The notes below the pieces were generated by a model. That model had not been told where the DNA came from, made no database searches, and saw only the letters and a list, made by a program, of their open reading frames with translations. DNA of 64,000 nt, taken from Enterobacteriaceae bacterium LSJC7 (GTDB lineage Bacteria; Pseudomonadota; Gammaproteobacteria; Enterobacterales; Enterobacteriaceae). The position numbers and the translations under genes are program-made. Location of the stretch: the NCBI GenBank assembly GCA_000302695.1, contig AMFN01000002.1:435948-499947 (forward strand). Direction: 5' to 3'. Positions 56,033-64,000 of the stretch are shown here, piece by piece. Each line of letters starts with the position of its first letter. The first letter of the stretch is position 1.

Positions 56033-56446
56033 GCCTCAACTCCTGTTTTCATTTTGTGTAGTGTGTTTGACACGAAATATCCATCATGTTGCAACTTTGT
56101 GCAACCGTGTTAAATGTGACCGTGTCTGCAACACTGAAAATGAATGAGAAGCGGGATGCCGCAGATGGGATGTTTTTCCGATCAGTTCTCAGTGAAGGGC
56201 AATTTTTCTGCGCTGGTTAACGGTTTTTGATGGTGCAACTGTGAAAAGCGTGAGCAAGTGCAACCTGGTGGAAAATAAAACTGTTCCGCTACGGCATTAT
56301 ATGTAAATGATCTGTTACGTTTATTGTTAATAAAAAAGGCTTGCGGCAGGATGGTTATACCGCAAACAACAACAAGAAAAGGCTGCCTCGTTCCGGCGGT
56401 TTTTACCGGGTGACACCTGCCCGGGCACATTAAGTGGAGAAGACGA
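56033..56446. promoter_or_regulatory. putA-putP control region with PutA operators
   Basis: 414 bases without a gene. The PutA recognition hexamer GTTGCA, or its complement TGCAAC, occurs at 56088-56095 (both orientations overlapping as GTTGCAAC), 56100-56105, 56127-56132, 56234-56239 and 56259-56264. E. coli also has several such sites, to which PutA binds cooperatively. The putP ribosome site AGTGGAGAAG is at the right end. Confidence 0.88.
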
Positions 56447-57955
56447 ATGACAGCAAGTACGCCGATGCTGGTGACCTTCCTGATTTATATCTTTGGCATG
56501 ATTCTTATCGGGTTTATCGCCTGGCGATCAACCAAAAACTTTGACGATTACATCCTCGGTGGGCGCAGTCTTGGTAGCTTTGTCACCGCGTTGTCGGCGG
56601 GGGCGTCAGACATGAGCGGCTGGCTGCTAATGGGGCTGCCGGGGGCGATTTTCATTGCCGGGATTTCCGAAAGCTGGATTGCCATTGGCCTGACGGTGGG
56701 CGCTTACATTAACTGGAAGCTGGTGGCGGGGCGTCTGCGCGTACACACTGAGGTGAACAACAACGCGCTGACGCTGCCGGACTATTTCACCGGGCGCTTT
56801 GAAGATAAAAGTCGCGTGTTGCGCATTATCTCTGCGCTGGTGATTCTGGTGTTCTTCACCATTTACTGCGCCTCCGGCGTGGTGGCGGGTGCGCGTCTTT
56901 TTGAAAGCACCTTTGGAATGAGCTACGAAACTGCGCTGTGGGCTGGTGCGGCGGCAACGATTCTTTATACCTTCATCGGTGGCTTCCTGGCCGTAAGCTG
57001 GACCGATACCGTTCAGGCAAGCCTGATGATTTTTGCGCTGATCCTGACGCCAGTGATGGTGATTCTGGCCGTGGGCGGCCTGGGAGATTCGCTGGAGGTG
57101 ATTAAGCAAAAGAGCATTGAAAACATTGATATGCTCAAAGGGCTTAACGTTGTCGCCATTATCTCGCTGATGGGCTGGGGCCTGGGCTACTTTGGCCAGC
57201 CGCATATTCTGGCGCGCTTTATGGCCGCTGACTCTCATCACACCATTGTGCACGCCCGGCGCATCAGCATGACCTGGATGGTGCTGTGCCTGGCAGGTGC
57301 AGTCGCGGTGGGCTTCTTTGGTATTGCTTACTTCACTAACAACCCGCAACTGGCTGCGGCCGTTAACCAGAACAGCGAGCGCGTATTTATTGAACTGGCG
57401 CAGATTCTGTTTAACCCATGGATTGCCGGTGTGCTGTTGTCCGCCATCCTCGCGGCGGTGATGTCAACGTTGAGCTGTCAGCTGCTGGTGTGCTCCAGCG
57501 CCATTACCGAAGATCTCTACAAAGCCTTCCTGCGTAAAAATGCCTCACAGAAAGAGCTGGTGTGGGTGGGCCGCGCGATGGTGCTGGTTGTGGCGCTGGT
57601 GGCCATTACGCTTGCCGCTAACCCGGAAAACCGCGTACTGGGCCTGGTGAGCTATGCCTGGGCAGGCTTTGGTGCCGCGTTTGGCCCGGTAGTGTTGTTC
57701 TCAGTGCTGTGGTCACGCATGACCCGCAACGGCGCGCTGGCCGGGATGATCATTGGTGCGGTCACCGTGATTGTCTGGAAGCACTTTGGCTGGCTGGGCC
57801 TGTATGAAATTATTCCAGGCTTTATCTTTGGCAGCATCGGCATTGTGGTGTTCAGCCTGCTGGGTAAAGCGCCAACGCGTGAGATGATGCAGCGCTTTAA
57901 CGAGGCTAACGATCATTATCACTCTGCACCGCCGTCTAAATTACAGACCGACTAA
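56447..57955 (+). CDS. putP: Sodium/proline symporter PutP
   Basis: Inner-membrane sodium:solute symporter (SSF) for proline uptake. 502 residues, the E. coli length, with 13 membrane segments. LGGRSLGSFVTALSAGASDMSGWL (about 37-60) holds the sodium and proline contacts, and YCASGVVAGARLFES belongs to a later helix. It feeds proline to PutA, whose gene is divergent. A strong terminator follows. Confidence 0.98.
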   Translation: MTASTPMLVTFLIYIFGMILIGFIAWRSTKNFDDYILGGRSLGSFVTALSAGASDMSGWLLMGLPGAIFIAGISESWIAIGLTVGAYINWKLVAGRLRVHTEVNNNALTLPDYFTGRFEDKSRVLRIISALVILVFFTIYCASGVVAGARLFESTFGMSYETALWAGAAATILYTFIGGFLAVSWTDTVQASLMIFALILTPVMVILAVGGLGDSLEVIKQKSIENIDMLKGLNVVAIISLMGWGLGYFGQPHILARFMAADSHHTIVHARRISMTWMVLCLAGAVAVGFFGIAYFTNNPQLAAAVNQNSERVFIELAQILFNPWIAGVLLSAILAAVMSTLSCQLLVCSSAITEDLYKAFLRKNASQKELVWVGRAMVLVVALVAITLAANPENRVLGLVSYAWAGFGAAFGPVVLFSVLWSRMTRNGALAGMIIGAVTVIVWKHFGWLGLYEIIPGFIFGSIGIVVFSLLGKAPTREMMQRFNEANDHYHSAPPSKLQTD

Positions 57956-57974
57956 AAGCATTGTGCAGTCACGT

Positions 57975-58006
57975 CTCAGGCCCGCGTTGCGGGCCTGAGT
58001 TGTTTT
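57975..58006 (+). terminator. putP terminator
   Basis: An 11-bp perfect stem CTCAGGCCCGC / GCGGGCCTGAG with GTT loop and T-rich tail. Confidence 0.9.
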
Positions 58007-58110
58007 AGCTGGCCGCTATTGCGCGCTCTGGCCTGACAACACCGAGGCAGCTCGCATTTCCCTCATTAACCTTTCTGCGTCCCGCAGATTTTCCTTGTTT
58101 TTTCTTTCCT

Positions 58111-58129
58111 GCTAATGATAATCGCTATC
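58111..58129 (+). promoter_or_regulatory. Fur box upstream of efeUOB
   Basis: GCTAATGATAATCGCTATC matches the 19-base Fur consensus at 16 positions and lies about 60 bases before efeU. It predicts repression by iron-loaded Fur. Confidence 0.88.
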
Positions 58130-58187
58130 ATTAAAATTTACATTTCTTTTCATCGCTTGACGTTAGTTCAGCTTCGGGGGCATCACC

Positions 58188-59018
58188 GTGTTTGTTCCTT
58201 TTCTCATTATGTTGCGCGAAGGGCTGGAAGCCGCGCTCATCGTCAGCCTGATTGCCAGCTATCTCAAACGTACCGGCCACGGTAAATGGCTGGGCGCGAT
58301 GTGGGCTGGTGTTATCCTGGCCGTCGTGCTGTGTCTGGGGCTGGGCATCTTCATCAATGAAACCACCGGCGAGTTCCCGCAAAAAGAGCAGGAGCTGTTT
58401 GAGGGCATTGTGGCTGTGATTGCCGTCATCATTCTGACCTACATGGTGTTCTGGATGCGTAAAGTGTCACGCAACGTGCGCGGTGAGCTGGAACAGGCGG
58501 TGGATAAAGCCATGCACCACCGTACCGGTCAGGGCTGGGCGCTGGTGCTGATGGTGTTTTTTGCCGTCGCGCGCGAAGGGCTGGAGTCCGTATTCTTTCT
58601 GCTGGCGGCGTTTGGGCAGGACGTGGGAGTCTGGCCGCCGGTGGGTGCCGTGCTCGGTCTGGCAACGGCCGTGGTACTGGGCTTTCTGCTTTATTACGGC
58701 GGGGTTCGCCTGCACCTGGCCGTTTTTTTCAAATGGACCAGCCTGTTTATTTTGCTGGTGGCCGCGGGCCTGGCGGCAGCGGCCATCCGCGCGTTTCACG
58801 AGGCGGGGCTGTGGAACCACTTCCAGCAGATAGCGTTTAACTTAAGCGAGGTGCTCTCAACGCATTCGCTGACTGGCACATTGCTGGAGGGCATTTTTGG
58901 CTACCAGGAAAGCCCGAGCGTCAGCGAAGTGGCCGTCTACTTCCTGTATTTAATTCCGGCGCTGGTGCTGTTTATGCTGCCAGCACGCACGCCGGCTGCG
59001 GTTTCTGGTAGCCGCTGA
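58188..59018 (+). CDS. efeU: Ferrous-iron permease EfeU
   Basis: Inner-membrane iron permease of the FTR1/OFeT family. 276 residues with seven membrane segments and the two REGLE motifs, [12 protein letters not shown] (about 8-19) and [13 protein letters not shown] (about 127-139), whose Glu residues bind iron. Starts with GTG. The frame is intact, whereas the E. coli K-12 copy is frameshifted, so this EfeUOB system should be functional. First gene of efeUOB; Fur box upstream. Confidence 0.96.
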   Translation: MFVPFLIMLREGLEAALIVSLIASYLKRTGHGKWLGAMWAGVILAVVLCLGLGIFINETTGEFPQKEQELFEGIVAVIAVIILTYMVFWMRKVSRNVRGELEQAVDKAMHHRTGQGWALVLMVFFAVAREGLESVFFLLAAFGQDVGVWPPVGAVLGLATAVVLGFLLYYGGVRLHLAVFFKWTSLFILLVAAGLAAAAIRAFHEAGLWNHFQQIAFNLSEVLSTHSLTGTLLEGIFGYQESPSVSEVAVYFLYLIPALVLFMLPARTPAAVSGSR

Positions 59019-59076
59019 TTTTGGCGGCGCACTGTCGCTGTCTGCTTATCTCATTGACCAATCAGGACTGATATCT

Positions 59077-60201
59077 ATGACCACTTTTCGCCGCAGCGCA
59101 CTGCACCTGACCGTTGCTTCTCTGCTCGCCAGCGCTTTTAGCGTGCAGGCCGCCGATATTGCACAGGTCAAGGTCACCGTAAACGATAAACAGTGTGAGC
59201 CAATGGTGCTTACGGTTAACGCGGGCAAAACGCAGTTTATTATCCAGAATCACAGTCAGAAGGCGCTGGAATGGGAAATTCTTAAAGGCGTGATGGTGGT
59301 TGAAGAGCGCGAGAACATTGCGCCGGGATTTACCCAGAAAATGACTGCAAACCTGGAAGCTGGTGAGTACGACATGACCTGTGGCCTGCTCACCAACCCG
59401 AAAGGCAAGCTGATTGTGAAAGCGCTGGCAGGGCAGGCGCCCGCAGCGAAGAACGACCTGGTGGCGCTGTCTGCGACTATCACCGAGTACAAAGCCTATG
59501 TCAGCGCTGAAACGGCAGCGCTGGTTGCGGGCACTAAAGCATTTACCGATGCGGTCAAAGCCGGTGAGCTTGAAAAAGCCAAATCGCTGTACGCACCAAC
59601 GCGCCAGCACTACGAGCGTATAGAGCCGATTGCTGAGTTGTTCTCTGACCTTGATGGCAGCATTGACGCCAGGGAAGATGACTACGAGCAGAAAGCGGCT
59701 GACCCGCAGTTTACCGGTTTCCACCGCCTGGAGAAGGCGCTGTTTGCCGATAACTCCACCAAAGATATGGAAAAGTTTGCCACTCAACTCAACGACAACG
59801 TGCTGGACCTGCAAAAGCGCATCAGTGAGCTTGCCTTCCCGCCTGGCAAAGTCGTGGGTGGTGCGGCGGCGCTGATTGAAGAGGTGGCGGCCACTAAAAT
59901 CAGCGGTGAGGAAGAGCGCTACAGCCGCACCGATCTGTGGGACTTCCAGGCCAATATTGACGGCGCAAAAAAGATTGTCGACCTGCTGCGCCCGGAGCTG
60001 ACCAAAGATAACGCTGCGCTGCTGGCAAAAGTTGACGCCAATTTCAGCAAGGTTGAGAGCATTCTTGCCAAATACCGCACCCAGAGCGGTTTTGAGAGCT
60101 ATGACAAACTGACCAACGCTGACCGTAATGCGCTCAAAGGGCCAATCACTGCGCTGGCAGAAGACCTGGCGCTGCTGCGTGGCGCGCTTGGGCTGGACTA
60201 A
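59077..60201 (+). CDS. efeO: Periplasmic iron-uptake protein EfeO
   Basis: Periplasmic component thought to bind iron for EfeU. 374 residues (E. coli 375). Signal peptide ending SVQAAD (about residue 25). An N-terminal cupredoxin-like domain (about 28-120, with Cys in [10 protein letters not shown] and MTCGLL) is followed by an M75 peptidase-like (imelysin) domain (about 130-374) with the HxxE-type element [10 protein letters not shown]. It is 58 bases after efeU and five before efeB. Confidence 0.96.
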   Translation: MTTFRRSALHLTVASLLASAFSVQAADIAQVKVTVNDKQCEPMVLTVNAGKTQFIIQNHSQKALEWEILKGVMVVEERENIAPGFTQKMTANLEAGEYDMTCGLLTNPKGKLIVKALAGQAPAAKNDLVALSATITEYKAYVSAETAALVAGTKAFTDAVKAGELEKAKSLYAPTRQHYERIEPIAELFSDLDGSIDAREDDYEQKAADPQFTGFHRLEKALFADNSTKDMEKFATQLNDNVLDLQKRISELAFPPGKVVGGAAALIEEVAATKISGEEERYSRTDLWDFQANIDGAKKIVDLLRPELTKDNAALLAKVDANFSKVESILAKYRTQSGFESYDKLTNADRNALKGPITALAEDLALLRGALGLD

Positions 60202-60206
60202 TCGGT

Positions 60207-61487
60207 ATGAATGACTCACTCACTCACGGCGTGGCGCAACCGGCACGCCGCCGTCTGCTCAAGGGATTAGGAGTGCTGAGTGGTGCGCTCGCGGTTGCGG
60301 GGGGCTGCCCGGTGGCGCATGCAGCGGGCGAGTCATCGCCCGGCACGCTGGCTCCTGGTACGCGCGATGAGATTCAGCCATTTTATGGCCCGCATCAGGC
60401 GGGGGTATTAACCCCGCAACAGGCGGCGATGATGCTGGTGGCGTTTGACGTACTGGCCGCAGATAAGCGCGAGCTTGAGCGCCTGTTTCGCCTGCTGACA
60501 ACGCGAATTGCCTTTTTGACCACTGGCGGCCCGGCATCTGAAACGCCGAACCCGCAGATGCCGCCGCTGGACTCCGGCATCCTCGGGCCAATGATTGCGC
60601 CGGATAACCTGACTATGACCGTCTCGGTTGGCCATTCGCTGTTTGATGAACGCTTTGGCCTGGCAGCGCACAGGCCTAAGACGTTGCAAAAAATGTCGCG
60701 TTTTCCTAACGATGGGTTGGATGCCGCGCAGTGCCACGGCGACCTGTTGATTCAGATTTGCGCCAACACCCAGGACACGGTGATTCACGCGCTGCGCGAT
60801 GTTATCAAGCACACTCCGGATTTACTGAGCGTGCGCTGGCAGCGCGAAGGTTTTATTTCCGATCACGCTGCGCGCAGTCGTGGCAAAGAAACGCCGGTTA
60901 ACCTGTTGGGCTTTAAAGACGGCAGCGCAAATCCTGACAGCAGCGACACAGCGCTGATGGACAACGTTATCTGGGTGACGCCAGAGCAGCAGGAGCCTGC
61001 GTGGACGGTGGGTGGCAGCTATCAGGTAGTGCGCATTATTCGTTTTCGCGTCGAGTTCTGGGACCGCACGCCGCTTAAAGAACAGGAAACTATCTTTGGG
61101 CGCAACAAGGCCAGCGGTGCACCGTTGGGCATGGTGAATGAGCACGATGAGCCAGACTATAGTCGCGATCCTGAAGGCGAGGTGATTGCGCTCGACAGCC
61201 ATATGCGGCTGGCTAACCCGCGCACGGCGCAAACCCAGTCGAGCCTGATGATGCGCCGGGGCTACAGCTACTCACGCGGCGCGACCCAATCTGGTCAGCT
61301 GGATATGGGACTGCTGTTTGTGTGTTACCAGCATGACCTGGAAAAAGGCTTTATCGCGGTACAAACACGTTTAAATGGTGAAGCGCTGGAAGAGTATGTG
61401 AAGCCAGTTGGCGGGGGATATTTCTTTGTGCTGCCAGGCGTGCCTGATGCATCGCGTTACCTGGCTCAGGGCTTGCTGGAAGCCTGA
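60207..61487 (+). CDS. efeB: Tat-exported DyP-type haem peroxidase EfeB
   Basis: Periplasmic haem peroxidase of the EfeUOB ferrous-iron system. 426 residues (E. coli 423). Twin-arginine signal [18 protein letters not shown] (about 13-30). DyP fold with the distal motif GFKDGSANP (Asp of GxxDG, about 233-241), and proximal His and Arg in the C-terminal half ([20 protein letters not shown] region). Last gene of the operon, followed by a strong terminator. Confidence 0.96.
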   Translation: MNDSLTHGVAQPARRRLLKGLGVLSGALAVAGGCPVAHAAGESSPGTLAPGTRDEIQPFYGPHQAGVLTPQQAAMMLVAFDVLAADKRELERLFRLLTTRIAFLTTGGPASETPNPQMPPLDSGILGPMIAPDNLTMTVSVGHSLFDERFGLAAHRPKTLQKMSRFPNDGLDAAQCHGDLLIQICANTQDTVIHALRDVIKHTPDLLSVRWQREGFISDHAARSRGKETPVNLLGFKDGSANPDSSDTALMDNVIWVTPEQQEPAWTVGGSYQVVRIIRFRVEFWDRTPLKEQETIFGRNKASGAPLGMVNEHDEPDYSRDPEGEVIALDSHMRLANPRTAQTQSSLMMRRGYSYSRGATQSGQLDMGLLFVCYQHDLEKGFIAVQTRLNGEALEEYVKPVGGGYFFVLPGVPDASRYLAQGLLEA

Positions 61488-61507
61488 CTCAGCGATATTC
61501 ACCCAAG

Positions 61508-61543
61508 TTTGAGTGGCTAATAAATAGCCACTCAAATTTTTTT
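61508..61543 (+). terminator. efeUOB terminator
   Basis: A 12-bp stem TTTGAGTGGCTA / TAGCCACTCAAA followed by seven T. Confidence 0.95.
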
Positions 61544-62031
61544 AAGCGTTGCAGCGTGTTATTTGATCTTTTTCTATCTTACTGATTTATTTCTGTAATA
61601 AAGTTATGTCATAAATCTGTGGCAGACGAGTGCGCTATTTTGGTTACATTTTAGTGAAAAATTTGTTGTCAAAATGATTTCTTCTGATGTAATTAATAAC
61701 GAGCGGTAGTTCTCAATTGTGAATAATGTTTCACCTGTGGAGATCGCGGATGCCGAAGTGCTGTATTCGACAGCAAGTTAAAAAGATAACCCGTACCAAC
61801 CAGCCGGGCAGCCCCTCTACCGGCAATACTTTCTTCACCGCTAAATTTCCTTCTTTCACGACATCCCATTATCAAACCGACGCCTGCGGTCATGCCGTAT
61901 GCTGCTCGCATGCGTTAAAAAAACCGGCAGTTAATGGCTTAAAAGGAAGCCAACCCTCATCTGTTTGTGCGCATCAACGCGCGCCTGCGGGCGCTGCGTG
62001 TCATGTAAACCAACTCATCAAGGTGCCATCC
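61544..62031. other. Region upstream of phoH
   Basis: About 490 bases, AT-rich at first (61550-61740). The phoH frame is open from ATG codons at 61726 and 61750, giving a 94-102 residue low-similarity extension (basic, Cys- and Pro-rich, not domain-like). Annotated E. coli PhoH is also longer than the conserved core, so an extended form cannot be excluded, but it more likely reflects leader RNA. I could not mark a clear Pho box. Confidence 0.45.
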
Positions 62032-62820
62032 ATGGGAAGACAGAAAGCAGTGATCAAAGCTCGTCGCGAAGCGAAACGTCTGCTGAGGCGAGACTCACGC
62101 AGCCACAAGCAGCGTGAGGAAGAATCGGTCACCTCGCTTGTGCAAATGAGCGGCGTAGAAGCTATCGGTATGGCCAGGGATTGCCGTGATAACTCGCCTG
62201 TTGAGGCGCGCAATGAAGCTCAGGAGCGCTATCTGCAGGCAATAGAGCGTAAGAAATTGATTTTTGCTACCGGTGAAGCAGGCTGTGGCAAAACCTTTAT
62301 CAGCGCGGCAAAAGCCGCCGATGCGCTGATTCATAAGGACGTTGACAGGATTATTGTCACGCGCCCGGTGCTCCAGGCCGATGAAGATCTCGGCTTTTTG
62401 CCCGGCGATATTTCGGAGAAATTTGCGCCGTATTTCCGCCCGGTCTACGACATTCTGGTGCGCAGGCTCGGGGCGTCATTTATGCAGTACTGCTTACGCC
62501 CGGAAATTGGCAAGGTCGAAATTGCGCCGTTCGCCTACATGCGCGGACGTACCTTTGAAAACGCGGTGGTAATTCTGGATGAGGCGCAGAACGTCACCGC
62601 GGCGCAGATGAAGATGTTCCTGACCCGCCTCGGGGAAAATGTCACCGTGATAGTCAACGGCGACATTACCCAGTGCGACCTGCCATCCGGCGTGCCGTCC
62701 GGGCTGGGTGACGCGCTGGCGCGTTTTAATGATGACGAAATGGTTGGCGTGGTGCGGTTCACTAAAGAGGACTGTGTACGCTCCGAGCTGTGCCAGCGAG
62801 CGCTGCTGGCGTATAGCTGA
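62032..62820 (+). CDS. phoH: Phosphate-starvation-inducible ATPase PhoH
   Basis: Cytoplasmic P-loop ATPase, probably acting on RNA; a Pho-regulon member in E. coli. 262 residues from MGRQKAVIKARREAKRLLRR. Walker A GEAGCGKTFISAAKA (about 82-96), Walker B VVILDEAQNVTAAQMKMFL (about 178-196). The chosen ATG follows AAGGTG at good spacing and coincides with the start of family conservation. Upstream ATG codons in frame exist at 61726 and 61750. Confidence 0.92.
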   Translation: MGRQKAVIKARREAKRLLRRDSRSHKQREEESVTSLVQMSGVEAIGMARDCRDNSPVEARNEAQERYLQAIERKKLIFATGEAGCGKTFISAAKAADALIHKDVDRIIVTRPVLQADEDLGFLPGDISEKFAPYFRPVYDILVRRLGASFMQYCLRPEIGKVEIAPFAYMRGRTFENAVVILDEAQNVTAAQMKMFLTRLGENVTVIVNGDITQCDLPSGVPSGLGDALARFNDDEMVGVVRFTKEDCVRSELCQRALLAYS

Positions 62821-62848
62821 GTGCATTGGCGCGATAAATGCGGTCATG

Positions 62849-62874
62849 AACCCGGGCGTAAGCCCGGGTTTTTT
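62849..62874 (+). terminator. phoH terminator
   Basis: AACCCGGGC / GCCCGGGTT stem with GTAA loop and a T-run, 28 bases after the stop. Confidence 0.93.
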
Positions 62875-62980
62875 GTGGGGCAGGAGAAAGGCAGAGGCTG
62901 AATATTGATATGGCTGATGCTGCCAGCCGGAGCGCAGAGAATAGATTTGCTTATATAGAAGGCTTGTGTAACAGGCAATA

Positions 62981-63008
62981 AAAAAGCCCGCTTTGCAGCG
63001 GGCATTTT
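62981..63008 (-). terminator. Terminator copy 1 of the tRNA-Ser array
   Basis: Stem GCCCGCT / AGCGGGC in A/T tracts. It is the same sequence as the terminators following the two intact tRNA genes and sits beyond the truncated tRNA remnant. Confidence 0.8.
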
Positions 63009-63019
63009 TATCTGGAATA

Positions 63020-63038
63020 TGGCGGTGAGGAAGGGATT
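63020..63038 (-). repeat. Truncated 3' end of tRNA-Ser(GGA)
   Basis: The 19 bases are identical to the 3' end (with CCA) of the two intact tRNA genes to the right, after which the match stops. A further degraded copy begins near 63457 (GAAGGGACTGATTCG). These are leftovers of extra repeat units. Confidence 0.85.
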
Positions 63039-63160
63039 GACTCGCTGCGCTCGCCCTTCGGGCAGCTGCCTCGCAGGCTCGGCGTCTGTCCACCAGGCTG
63101 CGCCTGTTGTCGAACCCTGGTCAAGGCTTCTCACCCTTCCTCACTGAGGAATAGGGCAAT

Positions 63161-63189
63161 AAAAAAGCCCGCTTTGCAGCGGGCATTTT
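63161..63189 (-). terminator. Terminator of tRNA-Ser copy 1
   Basis: Stem GCCCGCT / AGCGGGC with T-run on the minus strand, 11 bases beyond the tRNA 3' end. Confidence 0.9.
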
Positions 63190-63200
63190 CATCTGGAATA

Positions 63201-63288
63201 TGGCGGTGAGGAAGGGATTCGAACCCTTGATACGTTGCCGTATACACACTTTCCAGGCGTGCTCCTTCAGCCTCTCGGACACCTCACC
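63201..63288 (-). tRNA. tRNA-Ser (anticodon GGA), copy 1
   Basis: 88 bases with encoded CCA. Acceptor GGTGAGG / CCTCACC, D-arm TGTCCGAGAGGCTGAAGGAGC, anticodon loop CCTGGAAAG with GGA, long class II variable arm around GTATACGGCAACGTATC, and T-loop GTTCGAATC. Matches E. coli tRNA-Ser(GGA) (serW/serX type); serX lies at this chromosomal place in E. coli. Confidence 0.97.
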
Positions 63289-63328
63289 ATATTGTTGGTT
63301 ACTCGCCAGTAGCGGGCAACGGGGCGCT

Positions 63329-63357
63329 ACTATAGGGAGTCAGACCTTTCTGGTCAA
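63329..63357 (-). promoter_or_regulatory. Promoter of tRNA-Ser copy 1
   Basis: On the minus strand -35 TTGACC (63352-63357), 17-base spacer, -10 TATAGT (63329-63334), then discriminator AGCGCCCC, GC-rich as in stringently controlled promoters. Confidence 0.9.
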
Positions 63358-63587
63358 GAATAATTTTCCTGAGGGAAGTTCGTTCGGTTACGCGGTGAGC
63401 AAAGGGAATAAAGTGCATGCATTTTGGGCAAAGAAGGGAAGTTTTGGGACTGTAACGAAGGGACTGATTCGTGGTATTCGCCCTTCGGGCAGACACCTCG
63501 CAGGCTCGGCGTCTGTCCAACAAGCTGCGCTTGTAGTCGTTCCCTGGTCAAGGCTTCTCACCCTTCCTCACTGAGGAATCGGGCAAT

Positions 63588-63615
63588 AAAAAAGCCCGCT
63601 TTGCAGCGGGCATTT
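63588..63615 (-). terminator. Terminator of tRNA-Ser copy 2
   Basis: Same GCCCGCT / AGCGGGC stem as the other copies, 12 bases beyond the tRNA. Confidence 0.9.
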
Positions 63616-63627
63616 TCATCTGGAATA

Positions 63628-63715
63628 TGGCGGTGAGGAAGGGATTCGAACCCTTGATACGTTGCCGTATACACACTTTCCAGGCGTGCTCCTTCAGCCT
63701 CTCGGACACCTCACC
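63628..63715 (-). tRNA. tRNA-Ser (anticodon GGA), copy 2
   Basis: Identical in sequence to copy 1 at 63201-63288, 88 bases with CCA. It has its own promoter and terminator, so the two are separate transcription units. Confidence 0.97.
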
Positions 63716-63750
63716 ATATTGTCGTTCACACCGCAGTGAGAACGGGCGCT

Positions 63751-63779
63751 AATGTAGGGGAAAGCCCTGAAGCCGTCAA
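63751..63779 (-). promoter_or_regulatory. Promoter of tRNA-Ser copy 2
   Basis: On the minus strand -35 TTGACG (63774-63779), 17-base spacer, -10 TACATT (63751-63756), discriminator AGCGCCCG. Confidence 0.88.
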
Positions 63780-64000
63780 CGCAAATTTATTACTGTTCAA
63801 TGTGTTCAGCCAAACTTCACGCAATCTGGCGCTAAAAAACACAACTCATGCGTTAAAAGTACGCGTCATACATAAAAATGCAGCGGCACACAGACAGGGC
63901 GCGAGCAAAAAACGCGAGGAAAAAGTGGATCGCAGCGTACGCCGTTTGTACGCTTAATCATTAAGCACAATGACTTAGCGCATGAGAACTGGAGAGTACA

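Larger units (their letters stand above)
63051..63295. repeat. Direct repeat unit A (spacer, terminator and tRNA-Ser)
   Basis: About 245 bases repeated at 63478-63722 with an offset of 427. It contains a 150-base spacer (with CCCTTCGGGCAG, CCTCGCAGGCTCGGCGTCTG and CTCACCCTTCCTCACTGAGG), the terminator and the tRNA. The spacer differs at a few positions between copies; the tRNA part is identical. Confidence 0.85.
63478..63722. repeat. Direct repeat unit B (spacer, terminator and tRNA-Ser)
   Basis: Second copy of the 245-base unit described for 63051-63295. Upstream sequences beyond the repeat, including the promoters, differ between the copies. Confidence 0.85.

Noticed and set aside
58188-59018. 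Frameshift in efeU as in E. coli K-12
   Set aside because: The frame is open over all 276 codons with both REGLE motifs.
59062-60219. A 385-codon open frame on the minus strand opposite efeO
   Set aside because: It lies entirely opposite a well-conserved efeO, has no ribosome site, and its sequence shows no domain; it is a codon-bias shadow. The long minus-strand frames opposite rlmKL, uup and pqiA are rejected for the same reason.
1-64000. CRISPR arrays, insertion sequences or complete prophage
   Set aside because: No regular short repeat-spacer pattern, no transposase and no phage structural genes were seen; the only mobility trace is the integrase remnant at serT.

Overview
The window is chromosomal DNA of a member of the Enterobacteriaceae. 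Most of it follows, gene for gene, the stretch of the Escherichia coli chromosome from ssuE and pyrD to phoH. Protein lengths usually match E. coli within a few residues. Several differences place it outside Escherichia: no rut operon between ymdF and rutR, no yccT next to mgsA, no hya/app/tor/cbp block between serT and agp, and ygbA and a ybdG homologue near agp.

Layout. (1) 1-26540 is core: ssuE (cut by the window edge), pyrD, zapC, ycbX, rlmKL, uup, pqiABC, rmf, fabA, lonH (ycbZ), matP, ompA, sulA, tfoX/sxy, yccS, yccF, helD, mgsA, yccU, hspQ, rlmI, acyP, tusE and yccA. Visible control sites include a pyrD start-switching leader, FadR and FabR operators at fabA, a LexA box at sulA and the ompA promoter. 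(2) 26871-29304 is an insertion zone at the tRNA-Ser(UGA) gene serT. It holds a decayed tyrosine-recombinase C-terminus whose catalytic Tyr reads Phe, an orphan 137-residue gene, and about 1.1 kb of AT-rich DNA with gene debris. (3) 29305-43805 is a compact, same-strand 15-gene cluster that looks like an undescribed biosynthetic pathway. (4) 44066-62820 returns to mostly core genes: an AI-2E-family permease, a small exported repeat protein, ygbA, a YbdG-type channel, agp, yccJ, wrbA, ymdF, an orphan rutR, an LprI-like exported protein, putA/putP with its operators, Fur-controlled efeUOB and phoH. (5) 62981-63779 holds two tRNA-Ser(GGA) genes in a tandem duplication with truncated 3'-end remnants.

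The main discovery is region 3. It combines a methionyl-tRNA-synthetase-like enzyme with both KMSKS lysines missing, a zinc-type cupin, an ornithine/lysine-type N-hydroxylase and a D-amino-acid-oxidase-family flavoenzyme. Together these are the parts of the bacterial hydrazine-forming (N-N bond) machinery known from actinobacterial pathways such as S56-p1. There the cupin and the MetRS-like domain are one protein. Here they are separate, and the cupin is fused to a phosphopantetheinyl carrier domain encoded directly after a stand-alone adenylation enzyme. Around them are a diaminobutyrate-type aminotransferase, a second flavoenzyme, an acetyltransferase, an alpha/beta hydrolase, a rhodanese, an NTF2-like protein, a cytosolic periplasmic-binding-protein-like protein, a DMT exporter and a BtrH-like candidate acyltransferase. 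My reading is that the cluster makes a carrier-bound hydrazino or diazo metabolite that is then transferred and exported. The enzyme families are visible in the sequence. The product is inference.
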